Source of the DNA: JACDAE01 sp963717195
GTDB lineage: Bacteria > Chloroflexota > Ktedonobacteria > Ktedonobacterales > Ktedonobacteraceae
Reading direction: 5' to 3'
Length of the DNA: 64,000 nucleotides
NCBI GenBank assembly: GCA_963717195.1
Contig: CAVQVR010000021.1
Span: 434,001 to 498,000 of the forward strand
Below are positions 51,937 through 61,628 of the stretch, piece after piece. Numbering within the stretch: position 1 is the stretch's first letter; the number at the start of each line of letters is the position of its first letter. The translations under genes were made by a program, and so were the position numbers. The notes beneath the pieces are model-generated. The model was not told the origin of the DNA and made no database searches. It saw nothing but the letters and a program-made list of their open reading frames with translations.

Positions 51937-53679
51937 ATGTCTGGATTAGAGGGAATAACGCTCGATCATTACCAGATTCGACGGCGCCTGGGACAGGGAG
52001 GAATGGCGGATGTCTATCTTGCCCACGATAGCACAACGCATCAGGATGTTGCAATCAAAGTGTTGACTGGCAGCCAGACAACATATCTTGAACGCTTTCG
52101 CCGTGAGGCCGAAGCTATCGATAAACTGCAGCACGAACATATTCTACCAGCCTTTGATTATGGTGATGAAGAACCATGGCATTACCTTGTCATGCCCTAT
52201 ATGGCCTATGGTACGCTACGCGAATTGTTGGAAGAGGGTCCCTTACCTTTACCCACTGCCGCCGATCTGTTTGAACAGATTGCCAGTGCGCTACAATTTG
52301 CTCATGATCACGGTATTATTCATCGCGATATCAAGCCATCAAACATTCTCTTAAGAGATGATAGTTATGTCTATCTGGCAGATTTTGGTCTGGCAAAGGC
52401 CGTCGAGGGAACAAATGAATTGACCCAGACCGGCGTATTGCTGGGTACGCCCGAATATATGGCACCAGACCTGGCTGATGGCCCTGCTACAACGAGCAGC
52501 GATATCTATGCGCTGGGCATCTTACTCTACCAGATGGTCGCCGGGCGTGTGCCTTTTAGCGCGGATACGCCTGTTGCAGTCTATTGGAAGCAGATTTGTG
52601 AACAGCCACTTCCTCCTTCGCAGGTTAATCCAGATTTGAATCATGCCATCGACAAGGTTATTCTACGCGCGTTGGACAAAAATCCAGCACACCGTTATCA
52701 GAGTGCACAGGAGCTGGCAGAGGCATTTCGCGCTGCGCTATCTGCTCCCGTTGTATTACCCAATACAGATGAGTTTTTCCCTTATAGAAATGGAATGCCA
52801 CCGTTGCCAATGCATCCGCTACCAGCAGAAGTTCAAGAACCAATCTCCAGTCCCGCAGCAATAGAGCCGCCTGCTATTCTCTCCGAGCGTCGCAAACTCA
52901 ATAGACTGGCAACCACAATTATAGCAGCAGGCCTGGTACTTTTCATTGTGCTGCCCATGACCTACATGTACTACATTTATAGGACACATAGCGGATCGAT
53001 GATTACAACATCAGCTTCGATTGCCAACCCGGCCAGAGATGCAACGGCCAGGCCAACGCGACAAAATACGCCTCAAGATGCGACCAGCCAGGCAATGGCC
53101 GCACAAAGTGCCGTTCTTAATAGTCAACCATTGCTTGTAGATAACCTCACGGGCAACACGCTCAATCGCTGGACAGTAGATGAAAGTCATTGTGTGTTCG
53201 GCAATGGTGGTTATGTTGTCAACGCCACGCAGATAAACTATCAGCAAGCATGTCCCATGCTTAGCCCCACTTTGAGCAACTTGGCGGTCGAGATCGATGT
53301 TACTATGCTTGGAGGGACCAATGCAGGGATGCTTTTCCGCTTTAATGGAAACCAGTACTACGATTTTGAGATCACCAGCAGCAACCAGTTTTTCTTCGCG
53401 CGTCATGATACCACTAACACGTCCGGTTCCTCCTCCTCTTATCTCATCAAAAACACGTACAGCAACGCGATTTTAGCCATGGGGCAAAAGAATACACTCC
53501 TTATTATAGCTAATGGCGCAGATTTTAAGCTATACATCAATGGAAGCTTTGTAGGCGAAGCGCAGGATAGCACTTATGGGAGCGGACAACTGGCGCTTAC
53601 CAGTGGTACATCTGGTCTGGTCACGTCCGGGCAAGCCCGTTTTAGCAACCTCAAGCTATTCAAGCCCTCTTTATCCTAG
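51937..53679 (+). CDS. Receptor-like Ser/Thr protein kinase (PknB type)
   Basis: A 580-residue protein. The kinase domain (residues 10-270) has the Gly loop LGQGGMADVY, Lys in VAIKVL, HRDIKPSN, DFGLAKA and GTPEYMAPD. A linker leads to one TM (LATTIIAAGLVLFIVLPMTY). The extracytoplasmic part of about 210 residues has a LamG/DUF1080-like fold (NRWTVDESHCVFGNGGY, VEIDVTMLGGTNAGMLFRFN) that may bind a wall or sugar ligand. It probably senses surface signals. Confidence 0.92.
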   Translation: MSGLEGITLDHYQIRRRLGQGGMADVYLAHDSTTHQDVAIKVLTGSQTTYLERFRREAEAIDKLQHEHILPAFDYGDEEPWHYLVMPYMAYGTLRELLEEGPLPLPTAADLFEQIASALQFAHDHGIIHRDIKPSNILLRDDSYVYLADFGLAKAVEGTNELTQTGVLLGTPEYMAPDLADGPATTSSDIYALGILLYQMVAGRVPFSADTPVAVYWKQICEQPLPPSQVNPDLNHAIDKVILRALDKNPAHRYQSAQELAEAFRAALSAPVVLPNTDEFFPYRNGMPPLPMHPLPAEVQEPISSPAAIEPPAILSERRKLNRLATTIIAAGLVLFIVLPMTYMYYIYRTHSGSMITTSASIANPARDATARPTRQNTPQDATSQAMAAQSAVLNSQPLLVDNLTGNTLNRWTVDESHCVFGNGGYVVNATQINYQQACPMLSPTLSNLAVEIDVTMLGGTNAGMLFRFNGNQYYDFEITSSNQFFFARHDTTNTSGSSSSYLIKNTYSNAILAMGQKNTLLIIANGADFKLYINGSFVGEAQDSTYGSGQLALTSGTSGLVTSGQARFSNLKLFKPSLS

Positions 53680-54581
53680 CCACCCAACGCCTGTTGGAGC
53701 GTATTAAGCTGGCTCAACATCCATGATTGATAAGTTTTGCCAGGAGGCATAGTCTCAGTGACTGCCACTATCGGGATATGCTGTTGTTTGGCAGCATTCT
53801 GTACATTCGTAGTGATAGCTGTGATCGTTTGCTCATTATAGATGAGTACTTTGATCTCTTTCCGACTTATCTGGACATTGACAGTTGCCACCGTATTAGC
53901 CGGCGGATCATTATTCTCTGCAATTGCCTTCTGGAACTTGAAAGGAGTAAGCACCTTGAGACCCAACAATTCAGTTTGATAGAGGAAGATTGTTTCAGTC
54001 AAGCCAACAGGAGTTCCAGCATATTTGGCCTTGATTACCGCAAGTTTCTGCTGAATAGCCTGAATGGATTGGCTGAAAGTAGCCAGATTTCTGTCAAAGG
54101 TTGCAGCATCTTTTGCGTCAGACTGTTTCAATGCAGAGGTGATGGATTGCGCAATAGCCAGTATATTCGTCATACTGTACCAGACGTGCTCGTTCGCAGG
54201 AAGTTTATGAGGAGCCACATCAAATGCTTTGATGACATGGCGCTCAGGATTAGAAGAGGATGAAAGCAGTTTATCCATCCAACTATCGTAGCCATCACTA
54301 TTTTCGATGACAAGCTGCGCATCACTGACCGCTATTGCATCCTGGACATTAGACTCATATTCATGCGGATCAACATTGGGATCGGAAAGAATACTTGTCA
54401 CAGTAACATGGTTTCCTCCTAACTGTCTGGCGATATCTCCATAGAAATTCTCCGCAGCAACCACTTTGATGGTCGAAGCACCTGAGGTGGCTATAATTGA
54501 ACTGCTATTACAGCCACTCAGGAGGAGCAAGCCCAGGCCACAGAAGGCGAACCAGGGCAGATATTTTTTTATGATGAACAT
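53676..54581 (-). CDS. Metal ABC transporter substrate-binding lipoprotein (ZnuA-like)
   Basis: The start at 54581 (MFIIKKYLPWF) has AAAGGAC upstream; the in-frame ATG at 54662 is less likely. The 301-residue protein has a lipobox, LLLLSGC. It has the ZnuA pattern NFYGDIARQLGG, the ligand His in DPHEYES and in NEHVWYS, and a helical backbone linker. The usual third His in SHxAFxY is replaced (VGLTETIFLYQTELLG), so the metal site may be altered. No transporter genes are next to it. Its stop overlaps that of the kinase gene in CTAG. Confidence 0.82.
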   Translation of the reverse strand: MFIIKKYLPWFAFCGLGLLLLSGCNSSSIIATSGASTIKVVAAENFYGDIARQLGGNHVTVTSILSDPNVDPHEYESNVQDAIAVSDAQLVIENSDGYDSWMDKLLSSSSNPERHVIKAFDVAPHKLPANEHVWYSMTNILAIAQSITSALKQSDAKDAATFDRNLATFSQSIQAIQQKLAVIKAKYAGTPVGLTETIFLYQTELLGLKVLTPFKFQKAIAENNDPPANTVATVNVQISRKEIKVLIYNEQTITAITTNVQNAAKQQHIPIVAVTETMPPGKTYQSWMLSQLNTLQQALGG

Positions 54582-54655
54582 AATAAGTCCTTTCAAGAAG
54601 GGAGATTGCGTATTATGAAAGGGCGTTTCGATGAAGAAGCGCCCTGAATATGTTC

Positions 54656-55045
54656 TTAGCAATCCACCAGTTCGGGTTTTTGATTGAGAATCTGACTGCG
54701 TGGAGAAATAAATTCTTGATAGGTCTGGTCGAGACTATCACGACGGAAAAGAGCGACGCGATGACAATTCTGGAAAGCGAGTTTAACACCGAAGTGTTCC
54801 TCAATGGCACCTCGCATCGCATCACTGGCAAGCACACGTAATAGTTGTCCGCGTGCCTGCTCATCAGGAGGAGGAAGCAGGTTATCGACAAAACATGCCT
54901 GGCTCTGCGTGAGTCGCTCCGCCAGATCCTCAATCAGGTGCCAGGCATAAGGTAATGAGGTTTTGATGCAGGCAAGAAAATCACTCTGCTGAATCTCTCC
55001 CCGCCGAGCCCCTTCCAGTAATGATGGTGAAACCGTAAGAGACAT
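54656..55045 (-). CDS. SCO5389-family conserved protein
   Basis: A 129-residue protein with AAAGAGGA before the ATG. It is close in pattern to the actinomycete protein SCO5389: MSLTVSPSLLEGARRGE, then LLPPPDEQARGQLLRVLASD, then FGVKLAFQNCHRVALF and the end LLNQKPELVDC-like QILNQKPELVDC. The function is not known. In streptomycetes it is a developmentally linked, widely conserved protein. Its presence here supports shared ancestry or transfer with Actinobacteria. Family naming is from memory. Confidence 0.75.
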   Translation of the reverse strand: MSLTVSPSLLEGARRGEIQQSDFLACIKTSLPYAWHLIEDLAERLTQSQACFVDNLLPPPDEQARGQLLRVLASDAMRGAIEEHFGVKLAFQNCHRVALFRRDSLDQTYQEFISPRSQILNQKPELVDC

Positions 55046-55235
55046 TGTTTTTCCTCTTTCATTATTATAGACAACGACTAATGATACTTTGTATCACGTA
55101 GCAATATCACTATGCCATAAAACGGGACAAAAAACAAGAGGTTTGGAGGTCAATATTGAGATTACATCTCATTTTCTAAGGAAATGGGGTGAAGGGAGAG
55201 ATGATTGCAGAAGCTATTCCTATTCCATGCGAAAA

Positions 55236-55265
55236 CTTGACAACAAGTGACTCAAATCTTATAAT
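55236..55265 (+). promoter_or_regulatory. grpE-dnaJ-hspR promoter overlapped by a HAIR-like operator
   Basis: TTGACA at 55237-55242 and TATAAT at 55260-55265 are spaced by 17 nt, a consensus sigma-70 promoter. Overlapping the -35, CTTGACA N7 ACTCAAA (55236-55256) matches the HAIR operator CTTGAGT N7 ACTCAAG at 11 of 14 half-site positions. HspR is encoded third in the operon, so this is an autorepression circuit. Confidence 0.8.
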
Positions 55266-55342
55266 GTAATACCAATAAAGCTTCCTTTGAAGCACACATG
55301 TGCTTCTTTAAATAATGTCATACTAAGGAGAACAGTGTCGTG

Positions 55343-55906
55343 ATGGAAGAGCCTCAGGAGATGTCTGGAGCCGAACAGCAGGCAAAGGACAATGTAGAGC
55401 AGCAGCCCACTACGCAACCTTCACCCGAGGTGATGAAGATAGCTGAGTTAGAGGCGCAATTAAATAAGGCACGTCTGGAGGCGACGGATAACTGGAATAA
55501 GTATCTGCGCGAGCGTGCTGATATAGATAATATACGTAAGCGGCAGGAACGTGTAATCACGGATCGGGTGCAAAATCAGAAGAAGGCGATTTTTAATAAA
55601 TTGCTCGATGTCATAGATAATGTGGAGCGAGCGCTTCTGTACCAGGAGACGATGGATAAGCAGCAACTGCAGCAGACGTTACGCATGTTCCACTGGCAGA
55701 TGAACGAGGTGATGCGTAGTGAGGGTATCAATGCGGTGCCGACCGTAGGCGAGATGTTCAATCCCTATCTGCACGAAGCCATTGACGCTGTCGAAGACAG
55801 CGATAAGCCTGAGGGAACCATCATTGAAGAGGCTCGCAAAGGCTATACGCTCGGCGATGAGACGTTACGTCCAGCCCGCGTCAAGGTGAGCATGGGAAAT
55901 AAATAG
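55343..55906 (+). CDS. grpE: GrpE nucleotide exchange factor
   Basis: A 187-residue protein. The ATG at 55343 follows AAGGAGA; an adjacent GTG at 55340 is the alternative. A Gln/Glu-rich N-tail precedes a long coiled coil (IAELEAQLNKARLEATDNW) and the beta-domain (EGINAVPTVGEMFNPYLHEAI, LGDETLRPARVKVS). GrpE releases ADP from DnaK. No dnaK is in the window. Confidence 0.94.
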   Translation: MEEPQEMSGAEQQAKDNVEQQPTTQPSPEVMKIAELEAQLNKARLEATDNWNKYLRERADIDNIRKRQERVITDRVQNQKKAIFNKLLDVIDNVERALLYQETMDKQQLQQTLRMFHWQMNEVMRSEGINAVPTVGEMFNPYLHEAIDAVEDSDKPEGTIIEEARKGYTLGDETLRPARVKVSMGNK

Positions 55907-55981
55907 GTATCAAGAGGGACTCGTGTTCCAGGTGACATGGGTCCTGTCAATTCTTTCTTTCTTAAAGAAGAGGGCTGGGAT

Positions 55982-57013
55982 ATGGATTATAAAGATTATT
56001 ATAAAATACTCGGCGTTGCGCGTGGAGCGAGCGCAGATGAGATCAAGAAGGCCTTTCGCAAGTTGGCTCGTAAATACCATCCCGATGTAAATCCCGGCGA
56101 CAAAAAGGCGGAGGACCGGTTCAAAGAGATTAACGAAGCCTATGAGGTACTTTCGGATGCGGACAAGCGGAAAAAATATGATACGTTAGGCCCCAACTGG
56201 CAGGAACAATTTGGCCCGAGCTTTTCCGGTTCAAGGCATACCAATCCTTATGGCGGAGGACGTGGAGCGCCTCAGTTCGATTTTGATCCGAACGGTGCTG
56301 GCTTCTCTGACTTCTTTGAGGCTCTCTTTGGGCGCAGCAACGCGGCTGGAAGCCGTGGGAACGCCGGGAGTAGTACTGCACGCGATATACGTAGGCGTGC
56401 GGGAGATAATATCGAACAACCGGTGGAGGCTACTTTACAGGAAGCTTACCTTGGAGGCTCCCGAACTTTCAATATACAATCGACTGAAATCTGTCCTACC
56501 TGCCAGGGAACTGGCGAAACGAATGGGCGCTTATGCGCAACGTGTAGTGGGCAGGGAATGGTACCACGCAACAAGCGCATTCAGGTAAAGATTCCTGCTG
56601 GAGTAGACAATGGCTCAAAAATACGCGTTGCGGGCGAAGGGCAACCCGGCATAGGTGGTGGTCCACGCGGTGACCTCTACCTGGTGATCACCGTCAAACC
56701 TGACCCATTGTTTGAGCGTAAAGGTGATGATCTCTATACCGACGTTGAAGTCGAACTGGTAAAAGCGATGCTTGGTGGTGAGGTACCGGTACCTATTCCC
56801 GATGGACGGCGCATGGCTCTTACGATACCAGCAGAGACGCAGAATAATCGTACGTTTCGCCTGGCAGGCAAGGGGATGCCCAGGCTACGCGGCGAGGGCA
56901 ATGGCAACCTCTATGCACGTGTCAAAGTTGTCTTGCCGATGCAACTCTCAATAGAAGAACGTGCGCTGTTTGAAAAGCTGGCACAGAGTCGAGGCGTCGA
57001 AGTACACCCATAG
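55982..57013 (+). CDS. dnaJ: DnaJ-type chaperone with half zinc domain
   Basis: The start at 55982 (MDYKDYYKILGVARGAS) is chosen for the normal J-domain start. The J-domain has HPD in YHPDVNPG. A Gly/Phe/Asn-rich part follows, then only one pair of Cys motifs (CPTCQGTG and CATCSGQG) where canonical DnaJ has four, and the carboxyl substrate domains (LYLVITVKPDPLFERKGDDL). It is 343 residues. It lies between grpE and hspR. Confidence 0.93.
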   Translation: MDYKDYYKILGVARGASADEIKKAFRKLARKYHPDVNPGDKKAEDRFKEINEAYEVLSDADKRKKYDTLGPNWQEQFGPSFSGSRHTNPYGGGRGAPQFDFDPNGAGFSDFFEALFGRSNAAGSRGNAGSSTARDIRRRAGDNIEQPVEATLQEAYLGGSRTFNIQSTEICPTCQGTGETNGRLCATCSGQGMVPRNKRIQVKIPAGVDNGSKIRVAGEGQPGIGGGPRGDLYLVITVKPDPLFERKGDDLYTDVEVELVKAMLGGEVPVPIPDGRRMALTIPAETQNNRTFRLAGKGMPRLRGEGNGNLYARVKVVLPMQLSIEERALFEKLAQSRGVEVHP

Positions 57014-57077
57014 TCAGGAACCCCACGCCATTACAGATGTGGGCTTTGTAAGCATGAGGCGAAAGGAGAGTACTAGC

Positions 57078-57449
57078 ATGCCTGAGATAAGTGAGGGCGC
57101 ATGGTATATCATCAGCGTAGCTGCACAGAAAGCGGAGGTGCATGAACAGACGCTGCGTCATTACGAACGCCTGGGATTGATTGCGCCTGCCCGTAAGGGA
57201 AATAGCCCTCATAGTCCACGCCTCTACTCTGATCGCGATATCGAGCGTGTCGTCCATATTCGCAGCCTGATGCGTGATCTGGGTGTCAACCTCGCTGGTG
57301 TGGAGGCCATCCTGCATATGAAAGACCGTATGGAGCAATTGCAGGATGACCTTGCGAAAGAGATGACGCAGCTACGTGACCAGCATGCAGCTGAAATGCG
57401 CCGTTTGAAAGAGATCATCGAGCGCTTACAGCAACGCGGCCCTTCCTGA
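57078..57449 (+). CDS. hspR: HspR heat-shock repressor (MerR family)
   Basis: A 123-residue protein with GGAGAG before the ATG at 57078. The MerR winged helix has HEQTLRHYERLGLIAPAR and SPRLYSDRDIERVVHI; a coiled-coil dimer part follows. HspR binds HAIR sequences and represses heat-shock genes. A HAIR-like site overlaps the operon promoter (55236). Confidence 0.92.
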   Translation: MPEISEGAWYIISVAAQKAEVHEQTLRHYERLGLIAPARKGNSPHSPRLYSDRDIERVVHIRSLMRDLGVNLAGVEAILHMKDRMEQLQDDLAKEMTQLRDQHAAEMRRLKEIIERLQQRGPS

Positions 57450-57466
57450 TTTCAATATCCTCAAAT

Positions 57467-58903
57467 TTAATCCTGAGGCGCTACTGCTGGCATAAGGTGG
57501 CTCTGCATCTTGAGAGCAATGATGCGCGTCGCAGCCTCATCAACGCGAGCCTTAGAGAGCGTACCATTTTGTAAAGCAGCCTTGATAGCGTTCAGCATAT
57601 CAAGCATCTGATTGGTTCCAGTGGCACCAAGTAGCATATCGTCGCCTGCGTTCAATGCCATTACAGCGGCTTGCCCCATATCAATCTGCTGACCATTAAT
57701 CTCAACACCCTTCATGTAAAGAGCATCGGTTAATACCACGCCATCGTAGCCGAACTGTTTGCGTAGAATATCGGTCATAAAGATGTGCGAAAGCTCGGCG
57801 GGATATATGGGATCGATAGATGGCATCAGTACATCGGTCGGCATAATCATGCCAGGATTCTCCAATTTATCCGGCGATTGAATAAAGTACTTAAAGGGTA
57901 CAAGTTCTGTTGAGTAGATCTGCGCTTTCGTACGATTAACGACCGGGAGGTCAAAGTGAGCATCGCTGCTGGCATCGCCCAATCCAGGAAAATGTTTGAT
58001 AGTAGCAATCACTCCATCGCCTTGCATGGCTTTCATATAAGCTCCGGCATATTGAATCACAGACGATGGAGTGTAGCCAAACGTGCGTGTGACCACATCA
58101 GGAGCGTCAGGGGCTAATGCTACATCCACATCAGGAGCGAGATTGGCGTTGATGCCCAGCGCTTTCAGGTCGTGCGCGACCAGGTGCCCCTGCTGAGCTG
58201 CGTAACTGAGACTGCCTGAATCGTAGATCGCAAGGGCCGAGGGCCGAGGTGGATAGATATTTATTAATCTGTGTACAATTCCCCCCTCTTCATCCGTAGA
58301 GATTAGCAAAGGGAAAGTCGCATTCTTCTGCATCTGATCGATATCACTTCGTGTTTGAGCGGCAGTCATCATCTGAAATTCGTACATGATGACACCACCT
58401 GCATGTAATGTATTGACCATTGTATTCAGGTCGGCTGAATATGTTGTATCGCCGTACTCAACCATAATTAATTGCCCCAGCTCTTCGTCGAGCGACATAC
58501 GTGAGACATAGAGGCTGGCCAGTTGTTTATATTGCATGCGGGTGACAAGATTTCTGAGGCTATCAATCTGTTGTGAGTTAAGCGGCGGTTGCGCAAAAGC
58601 GCCAACGTGTATGCTCGGGGTAGCTTCTGGGGAAGGTGTGATCGTCGTAGCTCCACTCAGCAGGCGTTGTCCAACAACGCCACCCAGTGTAATGATAACA
58701 ACCAGCAGGAGAAGTGTAAACAGAAGGATCGGCCCCCTACGACGGGGAAGACGCTGTGGAGGAGCGGTGACAAATGACGTTACAGCGTTTTTCTGTTGAG
58801 ATGTGGATTCAGTTGCAAACTTTGCTGGTTCTGATAAAATAGATGGTTTTTGGGCGTTACCCCCTGATGTATTGACTGAGGGTTGCTGGTCTCTCGTTGT
58901 CAT
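57467..58903 (-). CDS. GH3 beta-N-acetylhexosaminidase, membrane-anchored
   Basis: The start at 58903 (MTTRDQQPSV) has GGAGAA upstream. The 478-residue protein has a cytoplasmic Ser/Gln-rich tail, one TM (PILLFTLLLLVVIITLGGVVG) and an outer GH3 domain with KHFPGLGDASSDAHFDLP and the Asp in GVVLTDALYMKGVE. The canonical KHFPGHGD reads KHFPGLGD, so a His that helps catalysis in NagZ is Leu here. It should act on wall N-acetylglucosaminides. Confidence 0.85.
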   Translation of the reverse strand: MTTRDQQPSVNTSGGNAQKPSILSEPAKFATESTSQQKNAVTSFVTAPPQRLPRRRGPILLFTLLLLVVIITLGGVVGQRLLSGATTITPSPEATPSIHVGAFAQPPLNSQQIDSLRNLVTRMQYKQLASLYVSRMSLDEELGQLIMVEYGDTTYSADLNTMVNTLHAGGVIMYEFQMMTAAQTRSDIDQMQKNATFPLLISTDEEGGIVHRLINIYPPRPSALAIYDSGSLSYAAQQGHLVAHDLKALGINANLAPDVDVALAPDAPDVVTRTFGYTPSSVIQYAGAYMKAMQGDGVIATIKHFPGLGDASSDAHFDLPVVNRTKAQIYSTELVPFKYFIQSPDKLENPGMIMPTDVLMPSIDPIYPAELSHIFMTDILRKQFGYDGVVLTDALYMKGVEINGQQIDMGQAAVMALNAGDDMLLGATGTNQMLDMLNAIKAALQNGTLSKARVDEAATRIIALKMQSHLMPAVAPQD

Positions 58904-59002
58904 GTACGTTCTCCATTTACGATATCGCAATACATGTATTGGATTGAATACAGGCAATAAATATATTTCGTAAAAAATAAGCAAGGCATCCAGGAACGAA
59001 CG

Positions 59003-61423
59003 TTAGCGCTTTTCCACGGACGTACGGTTGTTTTTCTTGCGCGTACGAGGCCGTGGACGGTTTTGTACCTTTACAATCGTTGGTCCCTCTGTATGTAGTA
59101 ACGTATTTTCTGTTCCTCTAGTTGCGTTACCAGCGTCAGTTTTTTCCTCTATAGCCGAATCTGGGGGTGATGATGCCTCCTGGGCAATCGGCGGCTCAGG
59201 AAATTCAGACGTTTCAGCTTGTAGCGTTAACTCCTCAGAAGTTTCGGCAGGTTCGGGTGTGATATCCGCAATATATTCTTCAGCATACTCAGGATTGTAC
59301 TCTTCGGTCTCAGCAGGTTCGAATGTAATCTCCGCAATATATTCTTCAGCATACTCAGGATTGTACTCTTCGGTCTCAACAGGTTCGAATGTAATCTCCG
59401 CAACATATTCTTCGGCATACTCAGGGCTATACTCTTCAGTCTCAACAGGTTCAAGAGTAACCAGTACTACTTCATCTGTCTGTACTTCAGAATGCTTAGC
59501 TGCTTCCTGAACGTGAACTGATGGTAATTGAAATGTTTCATCACTATCTTGTACCGCTTCCGTGGAAGTTTCAGACGTTTCGTAAGTAGGATATAGGATA
59601 TCTGCTGTTTCTTTAGAAGGCTCTTCACCCTCCGTTGATGACATTATGCTAGCTTCAGAAGGCTCTTTACCCTCTGTTGATGATATTATACTAGCTTCAG
59701 AAGGCTCTTCAGCATACTCCTCCGGTTCAATTGCATGTACTTCTATTGTTGTTTCAGAATATATGTCAGTTTCTGGCTCAGATGGTATGTCGTCTTCCTG
59801 TGAAATGTTTTGTTCATGAGGGATGGAAGATGGTACCTCGTCGGTTTCAAAAGGTTCGTCAACATGTTCAGTGGATGCAATAGGATACACTTCTGTTTCT
59901 TGTTCAGATACTGTGTCATCTTGTCGAGGAGCAGGAGCCTGCCTGTCGTACTTTATGCTAGCCAGAGCGGGCATAGTATCTTCCATCTCATCAAATTCAT
60001 CATCCTCATATTGAAGAGGAGCGACTGTCTGTGATGACGAAAACAGTGGAGATAGAGGAATTGCTATGGCAGGTTCTGCGGGCTGCGCAGAAGATGGGAC
60101 ACTTTCCGGAGTAGCCTCATTCTCAGGAACGAAGGCACTTTCACCTATTGGGAGCGCTGGACGACGCTTAGGTGCTGCTGAGGCGCGTACGCTGGGTACG
60201 ACGGATGGTGGTAGTAGTGAGTAGTCAAAAACAACTCTGATGGCATGGCTTTGTGCTTTGCCAGTGGCGGTGAGCAATGCAGTCTGATAGTTATTCAAAG
60301 GGAAGCGATGCGTGATCAGGTGCTCGGGATGAATCTGATTGTGATTGATAAGTTCCAGGGCGACTTCAAACGTTGAGCGGCGCTCGTTCGTAGCAGGAGG
60401 CCAGTTCTCTACACTGCTACCGACTGAGCCAATCAGATTGACTTCCTGATACCATACTGGTGTGAGATCAATATGCATGGGGTGGAGATTAACACCAACC
60501 AGCACAACTGTTGCCTGCGCACGCGCCCAACGCAGCGCATTATGCAGCGTTTTCTGGTTGCCAACGGTGTCAAAAATGACATCGTAGCCACCGAGCAATA
60601 CCTGGTTCCCAAAGAGGCCTTTGTAGATTTGCGCGTCGGTAGCTCGTTGTACGCCAGCGTAACTATCTTGCGGATAGATAATATGTGCTGCCCCCAGGCG
60701 GGTAGCCTGTTCAATCTGGAAAGAGTGACGTGCCAGCACACTGACCTCTGCCTGTGGAGCCAATGCACGCACAATTTGTAATACGAGTAAACCGATGGCA
60801 CCCGCTCCAGTGATCAAGATACGCTCATTCTGTTGGGGTAAACGACGTAGTACGGCATGGATAGCGACTGCGGTCGGTTCAAGCAAAACAGCCTGCTCAT
60901 CACTGATACCAGTGGGAAGGCGAAAGAGTTGCTGCTCAGGCAGCAGCATTTCCTCGCTCCAGCCACCACCGATAGGATAAGGGCCAGGAAGCTTGCCATA
61001 TTCGCAGAGATTATAATAACCCTGCGTGCAAGAACGACAAGGTGTCTGTACGCCCGTGGATATGCAGTTAGGACCATATTGAAGCACCACGCGATCCCCG
61101 ACGCGAATACGCTGCACATCCTCGCCTACTTCCAGGACTTCGCCAACCACCTCGTGACCCGGATAAGAGCGTCTATGCAGAGGGAGAGCAGCAGGAGCGA
61201 TACGAAAATCTCCGTCCCCCTGAACCAGGTGAAGGTCACTGCCACAGATGCCTGCCAGACGGTTGCGTACACGCACCCAGGTCTTCTCAGGGAGCGACTC
61301 GCGTGGCAAATTCTGCACCTGTAAAGGTGCCAGAGAGGAAAAGCTGGCCCCCGACCAGACGCGCCTGAGCAGTTGTGTTATCAGCACTCGTTTCGGATCA
61401 AGATCTAGCGTTGAGGTCCACAT
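59003..61423 (-). CDS. Zinc alcohol dehydrogenase fused to acidic repeat tail
   Basis: An 806-residue protein. The first about 400 residues are a medium-chain dehydrogenase: CGSDLHL with the catalytic-zinc Cys, YPGHEVVGEVLEVGED with the GHE, a structural zinc loop with only three clear Cys (CRSCTQGYYNLC), and a Rossmann ITGAGAIGLLVLQI. The last about 400 are Glu/Ser/Thr/Pro-rich with 22-residue repeats (ETEEYNPEYAEEYIAEITFE) and a basic end, RPRPRTRKKNNR. No such fusion is familiar to me. The substrate is unknown. Confidence 0.85.
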   Translation of the reverse strand: MWTSTLDLDPKRVLITQLLRRVWSGASFSSLAPLQVQNLPRESLPEKTWVRVRNRLAGICGSDLHLVQGDGDFRIAPAALPLHRRSYPGHEVVGEVLEVGEDVQRIRVGDRVVLQYGPNCISTGVQTPCRSCTQGYYNLCEYGKLPGPYPIGGGWSEEMLLPEQQLFRLPTGISDEQAVLLEPTAVAIHAVLRRLPQQNERILITGAGAIGLLVLQIVRALAPQAEVSVLARHSFQIEQATRLGAAHIIYPQDSYAGVQRATDAQIYKGLFGNQVLLGGYDVIFDTVGNQKTLHNALRWARAQATVVLVGVNLHPMHIDLTPVWYQEVNLIGSVGSSVENWPPATNERRSTFEVALELINHNQIHPEHLITHRFPLNNYQTALLTATGKAQSHAIRVVFDYSLLPPSVVPSVRASAAPKRRPALPIGESAFVPENEATPESVPSSAQPAEPAIAIPLSPLFSSSQTVAPLQYEDDEFDEMEDTMPALASIKYDRQAPAPRQDDTVSEQETEVYPIASTEHVDEPFETDEVPSSIPHEQNISQEDDIPSEPETDIYSETTIEVHAIEPEEYAEEPSEASIISSTEGKEPSEASIMSSTEGEEPSKETADILYPTYETSETSTEAVQDSDETFQLPSVHVQEAAKHSEVQTDEVVLVTLEPVETEEYSPEYAEEYVAEITFEPVETEEYNPEYAEEYIAEITFEPAETEEYNPEYAEEYIADITPEPAETSEELTLQAETSEFPEPPIAQEASSPPDSAIEEKTDAGNATRGTENTLLHTEGPTIVKVQNRPRPRTRKKNNRTSVEKR
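59270..59467 (-). repeat. Three 66-bp tandem repeats in the ADH tail
   Basis: Units starting at 59270, 59336 and 59402 encode 22-residue ETEEYxPEYAEEY blocks. The first two differ at one position; the third has drifted more. A fourth degenerate unit lies before 59270. Confidence 0.85.
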
Positions 61424-61628
61424 GGCTACGTTTCACCTTCACTGAAAAAGATATTCAGGCCGTTGCAACAATCATGCACTACAGGACATGTCACTTTTTA
61501 TAAAATTAACGGAGTCTTTCGCTCCGTGGTAGTTCACAGACAGCGTTCACAATCGAAGGCAGTGTATCATGATAGACTACAAAAGGTCAATGTAAGTAGG
61601 AGAGACGAACAACACAACATATGCCATC

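Noticed and set aside
59028..59510. 160-codon Ser/Tyr-rich frame on the plus strand
   Set aside because: It is the antisense of the tandem repeats in the dehydrogenase tail and is open only because of the repeat.
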